NCBI GenBank assembly: GCA_947304185.1
Contig: CAMZAM010000002.1
Location: 1 to 64,000 of the forward strand
Source: an uncultured Bacteroidales bacterium
GTDB lineage: Bacteria; Bacteroidota; Bacteroidia; Bacteroidales; F082
DNA: 64,000 nucleotides
Direction of reading: 5' to 3'
Shown: in pieces, positions 44,656-51,865 of the stretch
Numbering within the stretch: the first letter of the stretch is position 1
How the letters are laid out: every line of letters begins with the position of its first letter
Notes under the pieces: generated by a model
The model's input: the letters and a program-made list of their open reading frames with translations, nothing else
Database searches by the model: none
Told to the model about the DNA's origin: nothing
Made by a program: the position numbers and the translations under genes

Positions 44656-45774
44656 ATGAAAAAACTAATACAACTAATAATTTTTGCCGTTTTCCCTTTG
44701 TTTTCCTTCTGTCATAACGACAGCGACACCACCTCGTTGAAGATCATCTTCTGTGGTGACTTGATGGGGCACGGAGGACAGATAAAAGCGGCACAGACAG
44801 CCGACGGATACGACTATTCGCCGTGTTTTCAGTTTGTCGAGGGATACCTCAAGAGTGCCGACCTCGCCGTCGCTAACTTCGAGCTCACGCTGGCAGGTCC
44901 ACCCTACAGCGGCTACCCACAGTTCTCATCACCTGATCAGGTACTTGTCGACGCCAGCAGCGCCGGCTTCGGGCTGTTCACCACCGTCAACAACCACTGC
45001 ATGGACAGTGGAAAAGAAGGCTTCCTGCGTACTTTAAACGTCTTCGACTCGCTCGGCGTAGCCCATCTCGGCACCTACCGTGACACCCTCGAACGACAGG
45101 CCAACCACCCACTGATGATGGACATCAAGGGCTTCCGCCTCGCTTTTCTAACCTACACCTACGGCACCAACGAGATCCCAGTGCCTCATCCGCTGGTGGC
45201 CAACATGATCGACACCACCGTCATGGCCGACGACCTCGCCGAGGCGATGCGGATGGGCGCCGAATACGTCATCACCATGATACACTGGGGAATAGAATAC
45301 GACACTGTGGCTAACAAACAGCAACGCGAACTGGCAAAGTTCCTGCTCAGCCACGGCTCCGACATCGTCATCGGCGGACATCCTCATGTGGTACAGGATG
45401 CCACCATGGACGCACTTCCCGACAATGATAAAACTCCTGAGATAGTAGTATATTCGATGGGAAACCTCATCTCGAACCAACGCTTCCGTAACACCGACGG
45501 CGGCATCATGGTCGAGCTTGAGCTTCGTCGTGACGGCGACAAGATACTCCAAGACTGCGGCTACATGCCTTATTGGGTTTACCGCGGCGTGTACAACGGT
45601 CTATACCAATATTATATCCTGCCGACGCGTGCCGCGCGGCAGGATCCTAAAAAATTCCAGCTTTCGAAAGAAGATATCGACGCCCTGATATTGTTCGACG
45701 ACAACACCCGCGAACGGCTTAAAGGTCTGCTAAACGAGAGTACTTATCGCTTCTTTGATGAAACTCATGAATAG
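44656..45774 (+). CDS. CapA family (poly-gamma-glutamate capsule-like) metallophosphoesterase
   Basis: A 372-residue exported protein of the PGA_cap/CapA family with a calcineurin-like fold. The signal peptide or lipoprotein signal ends FPLFSFC. Metal-binding motifs are FCGDLMGHGGQ, VANFELTLAG, TTVNNHCMDSG (Asn-His), ITMIHWGIEYD (His) and IGGHPHVVQ (His-x-His). The other polyglutamate genes (capB/capC) are absent, so a polyglutamate role cannot be assumed; the family also includes general phosphoesterases. The last 45 nt overlap the end of pyrG on the other strand. Confidence 0.88.
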   Translation: MKKLIQLIIFAVFPLFSFCHNDSDTTSLKIIFCGDLMGHGGQIKAAQTADGYDYSPCFQFVEGYLKSADLAVANFELTLAGPPYSGYPQFSSPDQVLVDASSAGFGLFTTVNNHCMDSGKEGFLRTLNVFDSLGVAHLGTYRDTLERQANHPLMMDIKGFRLAFLTYTYGTNEIPVPHPLVANMIDTTVMADDLAEAMRMGAEYVITMIHWGIEYDTVANKQQRELAKFLLSHGSDIVIGGHPHVVQDATMDALPDNDKTPEIVVYSMGNLISNQRFRNTDGGIMVELELRRDGDKILQDCGYMPYWVYRGVYNGLYQYYILPTRAARQDPKKFQLSKEDIDALILFDDNTRERLKGLLNESTYRFFDETHE

Positions 45775-47337
45775 CGGATGCGGGTGCAGCACCGTCGACG
45801 AATATTCGGGATGGAACTGCGTGCCGATATACCAGCGCAACTCAGGAATTTCGACAATCTCGACGAGTCCCGACTCAGGGTTGACACCCACGCAATGCAT
45901 GCCGTTTTTCTCATATTCGTCGCGATACTTGTCGTTGAACTCATAACGATGACGATGTCTTTCTCGCACAAGGTCTTTCTCGCCGTAGGCCTTCCAGGTA
46001 TGACTTCCTTTGACCAGCTCGCAGTCGTAGGCGCCGAGACGCATGGTGCCGCCCATCTGGGTGATGTTTTTCTGTTCCTCCATCATATCGATGACGTTGT
46101 TTGGAGTCACAGGGTCCATCTCACTGCTGTTGGCGTCGGCATAACCGAGCACGTTTCTTGCAAACTCGACGACCATCATCTGCATGCCCAGACAGATGCC
46201 AAAGGTAGGAATATCGTGCTTTCGCGTGTATTCGGCAGCGATAATCTTACCTTCGATGCCCCGCTGACCGAAGCCCGGACAGATCACTATTCCCGCCATG
46301 CCGTCGAGCATCTCGGCGACGTTGTCTTTTGTGATATGTTCGCTGTTGACGAAATGAATCTTTACCTTGTAATTGTTATATGTTCCGGCGTGCGCTAAGC
46401 TCTCGCGGATGCTCTTGTAGGCGTCCTGAAGGTCGTATTTCCCGACCAAGGCGATGTCGACGGTCTTGGTGGCGTTGTTACGATGTTCGAGGAACTTCAT
46501 CCATGAGCCGAGTTCCAACGGCGGGAGGTCGTCGATGCCCATTTTTCTTAAGATTATGGCATCCAGGCCTTGGCGCTCCATGTTGACCGGCACCTCGTAG
46601 ATGCTTGGCAGGTCCTGACTCTGGATGACGGCTTCCACGTCGACGTTACAGAAATGCGCCACCTTCTCGCGCAGCTCACGGCTGAGCTCGTGTTCGGTTC
46701 TCAGGACCAGCACCTCGGGCTGGATACCCAGTCCCTGCAGCTGTTTCACGCTGGTCTGCGTCGGTTTTGTCTTCAACTCACCCGCCGCGGCGAGATACGG
46801 AACATAGGTCAGATGTACGTTTAGTGCACGCTGAGGTCCGAGTTGCCAACGGAGCTGACGAATAGCTTCGAGGAACGGTTGTCCCTCGATGTCGCCGATG
46901 GTGCCGCCGATCTCAGTGATGACGAAGTCGAAGTGTTCCTTGGTGGCGTTGAGCAGGATACGGCGTTTGATCTCGTCGGTGATGTGCGGCACGACTTGGA
47001 TAGTCTTCCCGAGATAATCGCCGCGGCGTTCACGTTCTATCACGCTGAGGTATATTCTACCTGTAGTGACGCTGTTGTCGCGCGTGGTCTCGATGCCCGT
47101 GAAGCGTTCGTAGTGACCGAGGTCGAGGTCGGTCTCGAAGCCATCGGCAGTAACATAGCATTCGCCGTGCTCGTAAGGATTCAACGTGCCAGGGTCAACG
47201 TTGATGTAAGGGTCAAATTTCTGGATTGTTATCTTGTAACCGCGGGATTGAAGGAGTTTGCCCAGCGAGGCGGAGATGATGCCCTTCCCTAACGAAGACG
47301 CCACACCTCCTGTGATGAAAATGTATCTTGTTTCCAT
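45730..47337 (-). CDS. pyrG: CTP synthase
   Basis: A 535-residue CTP synthetase that aminates UTP to CTP using glutamine. The N-terminal amidoligase domain starts ITGGVASSLGKGI (P-loop), with YINVDPGTLNPYEHGE and EIGGTIGDIEGQPFLEA. The C-terminal class I glutamine amidotransferase has ICPGFGQRGIEGK, the nucleophile Cys in FGICLGMQMM and the His-Glu pair in FHPEYSS. I use the ATG at 47337 (METRYIFITGG). Its tail overlaps the convergent CapA-like gene by 45 nt. Confidence 0.98.
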   Translation of the reverse strand: METRYIFITGGVASSLGKGIISASLGKLLQSRGYKITIQKFDPYINVDPGTLNPYEHGECYVTADGFETDLDLGHYERFTGIETTRDNSVTTGRIYLSVIERERRGDYLGKTIQVVPHITDEIKRRILLNATKEHFDFVITEIGGTIGDIEGQPFLEAIRQLRWQLGPQRALNVHLTYVPYLAAAGELKTKPTQTSVKQLQGLGIQPEVLVLRTEHELSRELREKVAHFCNVDVEAVIQSQDLPSIYEVPVNMERQGLDAIILRKMGIDDLPPLELGSWMKFLEHRNNATKTVDIALVGKYDLQDAYKSIRESLAHAGTYNNYKVKIHFVNSEHITKDNVAEMLDGMAGIVICPGFGQRGIEGKIIAAEYTRKHDIPTFGICLGMQMMVVEFARNVLGYADANSSEMDPVTPNNVIDMMEEQKNITQMGGTMRLGAYDCELVKGSHTWKAYGEKDLVRERHRHRYEFNDKYRDEYEKNGMHCVGVNPESGLVEIVEIPELRWYIGTQFHPEYSSTVLHPHPLFMSFIKEAISTLV

Positions 47338-47352
47338 ACCATTTTGAAAAAG

Positions 47353-47411
47353 CAAAAATAGGATTTTTTCAAAAATGACAATATATTTTTTAAGATTTTT
47401 TCATAATTTTG
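47353..47411. promoter_or_regulatory. Divergent promoters for pyrG and the NUDIX gene
   Basis: CAAAAATA at 47353-47360 (minus-strand TATTTTTG) faces pyrG and TAATTTTG at 47404-47411 faces the NUDIX gene. Both leaders are short (about 15 nt). Confidence 0.6.
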
Positions 47412-47424
47412 CAATTGATAAAAA

Positions 47425-47856
47425 ATGTCATCAATGTCATACACTTACGAATATCCCCGTCCTGCTGTCACTGCCGATTGCGTGGTGATCGCGAAGGAAA
47501 ATGAGCCGAAGGTGCTGCTCATTCAGCGCGGAAATGAGCCGTTTAAAGGTCAATGGGCGTTCCCGGGCGGTTTCATGAACATGGACGAGACCACCGAGCA
47601 ATGTGCGGTGCGGGAACTCGAAGAAGAGACAGGGTTGAAAGTCAATGAGATCAAGCAGATTGGTGCATATTCGAAGGTCGACCGCGATCCTCGGGGGAGG
47701 ACTGTAACTGTGGCATATTTGGCAATAATCGACAAACCCGAAGCCGTCAAAGGCCTTGACGATGCAGCCAAAGCACAGTGGTTCCCGCTTTCGGCATTGC
47801 CAAAATTAGCTTTCGATCACGAAGAGATTATTAAAGACGCGAAGAGACTGATATGA
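47425..47856 (+). CDS. NUDIX hydrolase
   Basis: A 143-residue NUDIX pyrophosphatase. The Nudix box GGFMNMDETTEQCAVRELEEETGL (about 52-75) matches Gx5Ex7REUxEExGU. The N-terminus TADCVVIAKENEPKVLLIQR and C-terminal WFPLSALPKLAFDHEEII resemble the ADP-ribose / nucleoside diphosphate-X group found next to nrtR in other bacteria, but specificity cannot be read. MSSMSY has two candidate ATGs. It is convergent with the accessory operon ending at 47863, with a gap of 6 nt. Confidence 0.93.
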   Translation: MSSMSYTYEYPRPAVTADCVVIAKENEPKVLLIQRGNEPFKGQWAFPGGFMNMDETTEQCAVRELEEETGLKVNEIKQIGAYSKVDRDPRGRTVTVAYLAIIDKPEAVKGLDDAAKAQWFPLSALPKLAFDHEEIIKDAKRLI

Positions 47857-47862
47857 TCAAGT

Positions 47863-48138
47863 CTATTTTTTCCAGCGCTTCAGCATCGGGAAATACTGCC
47901 GCATCATGTCCTTGTACTCATCTTTAGTCATCGGCTTCGGCATGTTTTTGTTGACCTCATCAACAAACTGCGCACAGAATTCAATCATCTCGTCCATGGT
48001 GCAGTCATTGGTAAACTTGCCGTTCTGATAGCAGTACATGCAGTAATCTTCATTTTTGCTTCCATCGGCGTTAGTGCCGCGATTCTCATCATTCAGAGGC
48101 ATTCCGCAGCTCTGACAAAATTTCATTTCCTGTTCCAT
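47863..48138 (-). CDS. Putative zinc-ribbon protein
   Basis: A 91-residue protein with an N-terminal zinc ribbon: FCQSCGMPL and EDYCMYCYQNGKF provide four cysteines. An acidic helical C-terminus follows (MDEMIEFCAQFVDEVNK...MMRQYFPMLKRW). It matches a common family of small zinc-ribbon proteins in Firmicutes and Bacteroidetes with no assigned function. It is the last gene of a seven-gene accessory operon. Confidence 0.8.
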   Translation of the reverse strand: MEQEMKFCQSCGMPLNDENRGTNADGSKNEDYCMYCYQNGKFTNDCTMDEMIEFCAQFVDEVNKNMPKPMTKDEYKDMMRQYFPMLKRWKK

Positions 48139-48142
48139 AATA

Positions 48143-48475
48143 TTATCGTTTCAAATTTCTCTTCGCCTCCGCATTATTCGCATGAACCATGGCGATTTTT
48201 GAGCAATGCTCCATTTCCGAGCAGTCGCCGCAGGTATCAACACCTTTTTGCATCGCACACTGGCGAATTGGACAAAGCTTGTCACAGAAGACGGTCTTTC
48301 TGCCATTGGCACGACAACCGTCACAATTGATTTGCTCCGGCAAAATTTGCACATTATTCAACTCAGACCACAGTTTCGCCGTTTTTTCACGCAAAGTATC
48401 GTCATTGTTTTGGGTAGCGATATAAGCGTCGCATTTGGCACAGTTCAATCCACAATATGCAATCAAATCATTCAT
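48143..48475 (-). CDS. DUF3795 domain-containing protein
   Basis: A 110-residue cysteine-rich protein of the DUF3795 family: IAYCGLNCAKCDAYIATQ, INCDGCRANG, CDKLCPIRQCAMQKG and TCGDCSEMEHC supply about ten cysteines, probably binding zinc or an Fe-S cluster. It is cytosolic and of unknown function, within the accessory operon. The ORF in the other frame is a shadow. Confidence 0.85.
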   Translation of the reverse strand: MNDLIAYCGLNCAKCDAYIATQNNDDTLREKTAKLWSELNNVQILPEQINCDGCRANGRKTVFCDKLCPIRQCAMQKGVDTCGDCSEMEHCSKIAMVHANNAEAKRNLKR

Positions 48476-48481
48476 TTCTCT

Positions 48482-49642
48482 TTATTTTTCTAATTTCATC
48501 ACTTTTACTGGTCTGTCTGCACCGACAACGAGATTTGGACAAACGGTTTCAATGCCTGTATCTTTAAATCCGCATTTCTCCATTACCTTGCCGGAGGCAG
48601 GATTTCCCGGAAAATAATCACCCCAAAGTGTATTGAAATTTTTCACATTAAAGCAATAATCAATTACCAGCTGCAATGCTTCAGTGCAGATACCTTTCCC
48701 CCAGTAGGGCTTGGCCATCCAATAACCGACTTCGGCTTGATCTTCCTCGATTTTCAGATTTGATGCTGATGCTGGAAGATATCCAACACATCCGATAGGC
48801 TCGCCGGTCTCCTTCCACTCTACAGCCCACATACCTTCACCGCTAAAAACTGTGCGGATAATTTTCAAGCTCTCTTCCACGCTTTTATGCGGCGGCCATC
48901 CTGCTCGCGGTCCCACATCAGGATCGGAAGCATATTTGAAAAGCGTCTCAGCATCACTATCAAGCCAAGGACGGAGTGTCAGTCTTGCGGTCTGCATTAT
49001 AAGCTTTGTCTTTGCAGCAAATGGTGGCAACTGACCTTCGTTGTACGACATGGCTTTCTTTGGAAAAGTCTTTTCATATTCATCGAAAGCTTCAGGATTT
49101 TCATCCGCGACAAAATAACCTTTCGGCGGACAATAAGTGCCTTCGCGGTTGCCCCAATAGCCCGGAATCAGTTCCTGAGCAAGGAAGAACGGCACCTCGT
49201 CGTCCTTCGGCATCTCGTGGTAATGAATGCGGAGTTTACTGGCAAGGTCGAAGCCCGCATGGCGATAGAAGTCGATGTTGCCCTCCATCTGGAACAATCC
49301 TACGCCCATCGCCTTGGCCTTTTCAAGTGCGTAGTTCAAGAGTTTCAAGCCATATCCTTTCCTCTTATAATCAGGATGGATGCTGATTGGGCCGAAAGTC
49401 CATGACGGGAAATATGATCCATCATCAAGTATTATATCCGCTTTCGAAAACATCACATGACCGATGATTTTGCCGTCTTCTTCCATCACGAAATCGAGTT
49501 CTGGAATAAAAGCCGGATTGTTCCTATATTGGTTAAGCACATAATGCTCTGTGCAACCCGGACGATAGACGTTCCAGAAAGCATCGCGAGTGAGGTTCTC
49601 TACTTCGCGGTAATCATTGGGTTGTTCGAGTCTAATAGTCAT
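48482..49642 (-). CDS. Tandem GNAT acetyltransferase fusion
   Basis: A 386-residue fusion of two GNAT N-acetyltransferases. Domain 1 (about 1-165) resembles the YhbS type, with acetyl-CoA motif ISIHPDYKRKGYGLKLL. A linker of about 45 residues follows. Domain 2 (about 215-386) resembles RimJ/RimL: MQTARLTLRPWLDSDAETLF, VGYWMAKPYWGKGICTEAL and PASGKVMEKCGF. Each half is a complete domain with its own cofactor loop, so it is a true fusion and not a frameshift. Substrates are unknown. It overlaps the upstream methyltransferase-like gene by 4 nt. Confidence 0.85.
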   Translation of the reverse strand: MTIRLEQPNDYREVENLTRDAFWNVYRPGCTEHYVLNQYRNNPAFIPELDFVMEEDGKIIGHVMFSKADIILDDGSYFPSWTFGPISIHPDYKRKGYGLKLLNYALEKAKAMGVGLFQMEGNIDFYRHAGFDLASKLRIHYHEMPKDDEVPFFLAQELIPGYWGNREGTYCPPKGYFVADENPEAFDEYEKTFPKKAMSYNEGQLPPFAAKTKLIMQTARLTLRPWLDSDAETLFKYASDPDVGPRAGWPPHKSVEESLKIIRTVFSGEGMWAVEWKETGEPIGCVGYLPASASNLKIEEDQAEVGYWMAKPYWGKGICTEALQLVIDYCFNVKNFNTLWGDYFPGNPASGKVMEKCGFKDTGIETVCPNLVVGADRPVKVMKLEK

Positions 49643-50136
49643 AAATATCTTCCAACTTTCTTTTTATAATCTTCGTATTCCTGGCCAAAGTCACGGAGCA
49701 GGCGTTTTTCTTCACTGATAACCTGGATTGACATGATAGCAACGAAAGCAACGAAAACAGCAACCGATTGCCACGTCCACAACCAAATACAGATGCCAAT
49801 TAAATAGATGAATATACCTGTCAGCATTGGATTTCTGTTGATTTTATAAGGTCCGTTTGTCATCAGGTGCTTGGTTCGTGGTGCTATTTCGTGGTTAAAG
49901 GCATCCATCGGGTTTCCATCTCCTTTGTGCCGCATGTAAATAATAGTCCACACACTTAGCGTCAAACCAAGGATGATGAATACCGATGCAATGATGATTT
50001 GGGCTATCGATACAGGCCATAGTGCTGGTTTCAATGACGCCAACCACATAAGGAAAGGCAGCAATCCAACAAATAGAACGCCGCCGAGAGTGTAACCGAA
50101 TATTTCTCTAAGTGTTTTCATAATTGTCCAGTTCAT
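49639..50136 (-). CDS. Isoprenylcysteine carboxyl methyltransferase-like membrane protein
   Basis: A 165-residue membrane protein with four hydrophobic segments and the ICMT/PEMT-type C-terminal signature: LMTNGPYKINRNPMLTG, then EEKRLLRDFGQEYEDYKKKVGRYL with the paired Glu and Arg that bind SAM in this superfamily. It probably methylates a small membrane-associated substrate; the identity is unknown. Its ATG overlaps the upstream stop (TAATG), and its end overlaps the GNAT gene by 4 nt. Confidence 0.82.
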   Translation of the reverse strand: MNWTIMKTLREIFGYTLGGVLFVGLLPFLMWLASLKPALWPVSIAQIIIASVFIILGLTLSVWTIIYMRHKGDGNPMDAFNHEIAPRTKHLMTNGPYKINRNPMLTGIFIYLIGICIWLWTWQSVAVFVAFVAIMSIQVISEEKRLLRDFGQEYEDYKKKVGRYL

Positions 50137-50480
50137 TATCTTTTCCTTGTGTATTTTGCTTTAACTATTTCGTATGAATTTTTTGTCAGATCTGTCAGCA
50201 AGTCGTCTGGAGCGGTATAGGGATTTATTCCTATCCAATATTTTGAATTGAAGTGGTTGTCGGGAGGACATATTCCATTGGTTTCCATCAGCTCAGGGAT
50301 ACGCTCAGTTTGGCATTTGACTATAACGGAACGGAAGCCGTCGATATCGCAATAGCAAAATGTGTGACCATTGACATAGAAGGCCAACACGGAGTCGCCT
50401 CCGGGCATCTTTGCGAATGGCAATTTTTCCTCAACATCGCCTAATGAAAGGCAGTATTCACGAAAGTCCTCTATGTTCAT
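50136..50480 (-). CDS. MmcQ/YjbR family protein
   Basis: A 114-residue MmcQ/YjbR-like protein: MNIEDFREYCLSLGDVEEKLPF, FYVNGHTFCYCDID and the C-terminal HFNSKYWIGINPY...LLTDLTKNSYEIVKAKYTRK. The family has a double-wing DNA-binding-like fold, but its cellular role is not established. It is inside the accessory operon with 2-nt or overlapping junctions. Confidence 0.9.
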   Translation of the reverse strand: MNIEDFREYCLSLGDVEEKLPFAKMPGGDSVLAFYVNGHTFCYCDIDGFRSVIVKCQTERIPELMETNGICPPDNHFNSKYWIGINPYTAPDDLLTDLTKNSYEIVKAKYTRKR

Positions 50481-50482
50481 AA

Positions 50483-50938
50483 TTATTCTTTTGTTAACCT
50501 CTCAATCAGTTCTTTGTGCTGCGGATAAAGCTGAAGGAGATTTGATTTCTTTGCCAATTCAAAGTTTTCAAAGCTGAAAGCGGGTCCGACAGCACAACCG
50601 ACCAAACAAAATCCCTGCTTCGATGGAATTTCTGCAGCAAACCATTGTTCAGGCATGATGACAACTTGCATTTCATAATCTGTTGAAAGCTTATGTATGC
50701 TGAGTTTGCCATCTTGATCAATCACATAAATATTAAGTGGCTCGCCGTCATGATAATACCAGATTTCAACCACGCCATGAAGTCTGTGGAATGCTGAGAT
50801 ATCGTTGGCGGTAAGCATATAATAAATGGTTGATATATCCTTCTTACCTGTTGTATCATTACCGTAAAGCTGACGATAATAACCACCTTCGGGATGAGGA
50901 AGAAGCCCGAGTTTTTCGATATAGTTGTTTACTGTCAT
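50483..50938 (-). CDS. Cupin-domain protein (DUF985)
   Basis: A 151-residue single-domain cupin of the DUF985 family. HPEGGYYRQLY, TIYYMLTANDISAFHRLHGVVEIWYYHDG (metal-binding His and Glu), VIMPEQWFAAEI and CAVGPAFSFENFELA match the conserved blocks. The metal and reaction are unknown. It overlaps the HEAT-like gene by 4 nt (ATGA). Confidence 0.9.
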   Translation of the reverse strand: MTVNNYIEKLGLLPHPEGGYYRQLYGNDTTGKKDISTIYYMLTANDISAFHRLHGVVEIWYYHDGEPLNIYVIDQDGKLSIHKLSTDYEMQVVIMPEQWFAAEIPSKQGFCLVGCAVGPAFSFENFELAKKSNLLQLYPQHKELIERLTKE

Positions 50939-51462
50939 TTGTATTGATATTTCCCGCTGAGGATTTTTGCTCTTAATCCTTCCACGGCCGGTTTATAATA
51001 AGAGATTTCCATTGCTTCGAGAATCCTTTTAAACTCTTCCTTCAGCTCGGGATAGAAGTTGCACATGCGGTATGCGAGTTTCATGCTGAGAGTTTGACTG
51101 CCGGGCAACTCATCACCAGCAACCATGTGATCCAAGCAAAAGTCAAGAAAGTCTGTCCGCAGGTTATCTTCAGTCAACTCCAAGCGCTCGATTATGTTCA
51201 AAGTCAACCGCCGTACAGATGAATCCTCGGTATGCATGGCTTGGTTTATCAGTTCATCGAGCAAAATCTGAAGCTGGGACAGTTCTATATCAGTAGCCTT
51301 GGTCAATCCCCACATAGCACTTCTGGCTACACGGTAATCTGAATCGAAGGCATATTGTTTAGCAAAGCCAAGGAAATCGCCGCCGGATTTAATCTCATGG
51401 TAAATCTCCTGTGCACCGCCTTCGCTGAACGTTTGTCTCAGTCTATCGCTCGTTATCGCCAT
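50935..51462 (-). CDS. HEAT-repeat-like alpha-helical protein
   Basis: A 175-residue all-helical soluble protein. Pairs of amphipathic helices (DYRVARSAMWGLTKATDIEL, SVRRLTLNIIERLELTED, LSMKLAYRMCNFYPELKEEF) resemble HEAT-like repeats. I do not recognise a named family; similar hypothetical proteins occur in Bacteroides. It is the first gene of the seven-gene accessory operon and follows a promoter at 51480. Confidence 0.7.
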   Translation of the reverse strand: MAITSDRLRQTFSEGGAQEIYHEIKSGGDFLGFAKQYAFDSDYRVARSAMWGLTKATDIELSQLQILLDELINQAMHTEDSSVRRLTLNIIERLELTEDNLRTDFLDFCLDHMVAGDELPGSQTLSMKLAYRMCNFYPELKEEFKRILEAMEISYYKPAVEGLRAKILSGKYQYK

Positions 51463-51479
51463 AGTCAGATTATTTCCTG

Positions 51480-51487
51480 CAAAGATA
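51480..51487 (-). promoter_or_regulatory. -7 box of the seven-gene accessory operon
   Basis: CAAAGATA reads TATCTTTG on the minus strand, 18 nt before the HEAT-like gene ATG. All seven genes down to 47863 are joined by gaps of 6 nt or less, so this is probably their only promoter. Confidence 0.6.
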
Positions 51488-51551
51488 ATGATTTTTTCTA
51501 ATACGTTTTACAAATCCACATTTCAAAAAATCTGTCAGATACACGAAAATT

Positions 51552-51582
51552 TTTGTTTTTTGCCAAAAAAATATTATCTTTG
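51552..51582 (+). promoter_or_regulatory. Promoter of the restriction-modification leader
   Basis: TTTG (51552-51555), a 19-nt spacer and TATCTTTG (51575-51582) give the best match to the Bacteroidetes consensus in the window. The predicted transcription start is near 51589, about 270 nt before the methyltransferase ATG. Confidence 0.75.
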
Positions 51583-51588
51583 CATCGT

Positions 51589-51808
51589 AAATAAACACGT
51601 AAACGAAGAAACAGAGAAAAACAATTAACATAATGTAAATCATAGCGTTTGCTATTTGTCTATTCGCAGTGAAACGTAGGAAATTTCAAGAATATGCAAA
51701 TAAAGAAAGAAGCAAAAGCAAGCACCCGTTATGCGGGCATCTTGTCTTTCTTTTGGCATATCCTACGGCCACACTGCGAGCAAGTTTGCCCGCAGTTATT
51801 TTTTTATT
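51589..51808 (+). ncRNA. Structured leader RNA with overlapping terminator upstream of the methyltransferase
   Basis: There is no ORF. A small hairpin ATAGC/GCTAT (51642-51655) is followed by a long imperfect hairpin: CGCAGTG (51665-51671) with CACTGCG (51772-51778), CGTAGGA (51675-51681) with TCCTACG (51761-51767), TATGC (51693-51697) with GCATA (51756-51760), AAAGAAAG (51702-51709) with CTTTCTTT (51746-51753), and CAAG...CCCG with CGGG...CTTG at the tip. ACTGCG (51773-51778) can instead pair with CGCAGT (51791-51796), giving a hairpin followed by TTATTTTTTTATT, an intrinsic terminator. The two pairings exclude each other. It could be an attenuator for the RM operon or an independent small RNA. 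Confidence 0.7.
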
Positions 51809-51833
51809 GACCGTAGATAATGAATAGGAAAGA

Positions 51834-51865
51834 TGGCATAACGCACAAATAGCAAGCTTATGCCA
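51834..51865 (+). promoter_or_regulatory. Hairpin enclosing the methyltransferase start codon
   Basis: TGGCATAA (51834-51841) pairs perfectly with TTATGCCA (51858-51865) across a 16-nt loop; the second arm contains the ATG at 51860. If it forms in the mRNA it would hide the start site and limit translation. Confidence 0.5.

Noticed and set aside
45730-45774. Frameshift or misassembly making pyrG and the CapA-like gene overlap.
   Set aside because: Both C-termini look complete and plausible for their families, so the overlap is taken as real.
51589-51808. Retron-type msr-msd RNA in front of the RM genes.
   Set aside because: No reverse transcriptase follows; the downstream genes are a methylase and a restriction enzyme, and the structure includes a terminator.
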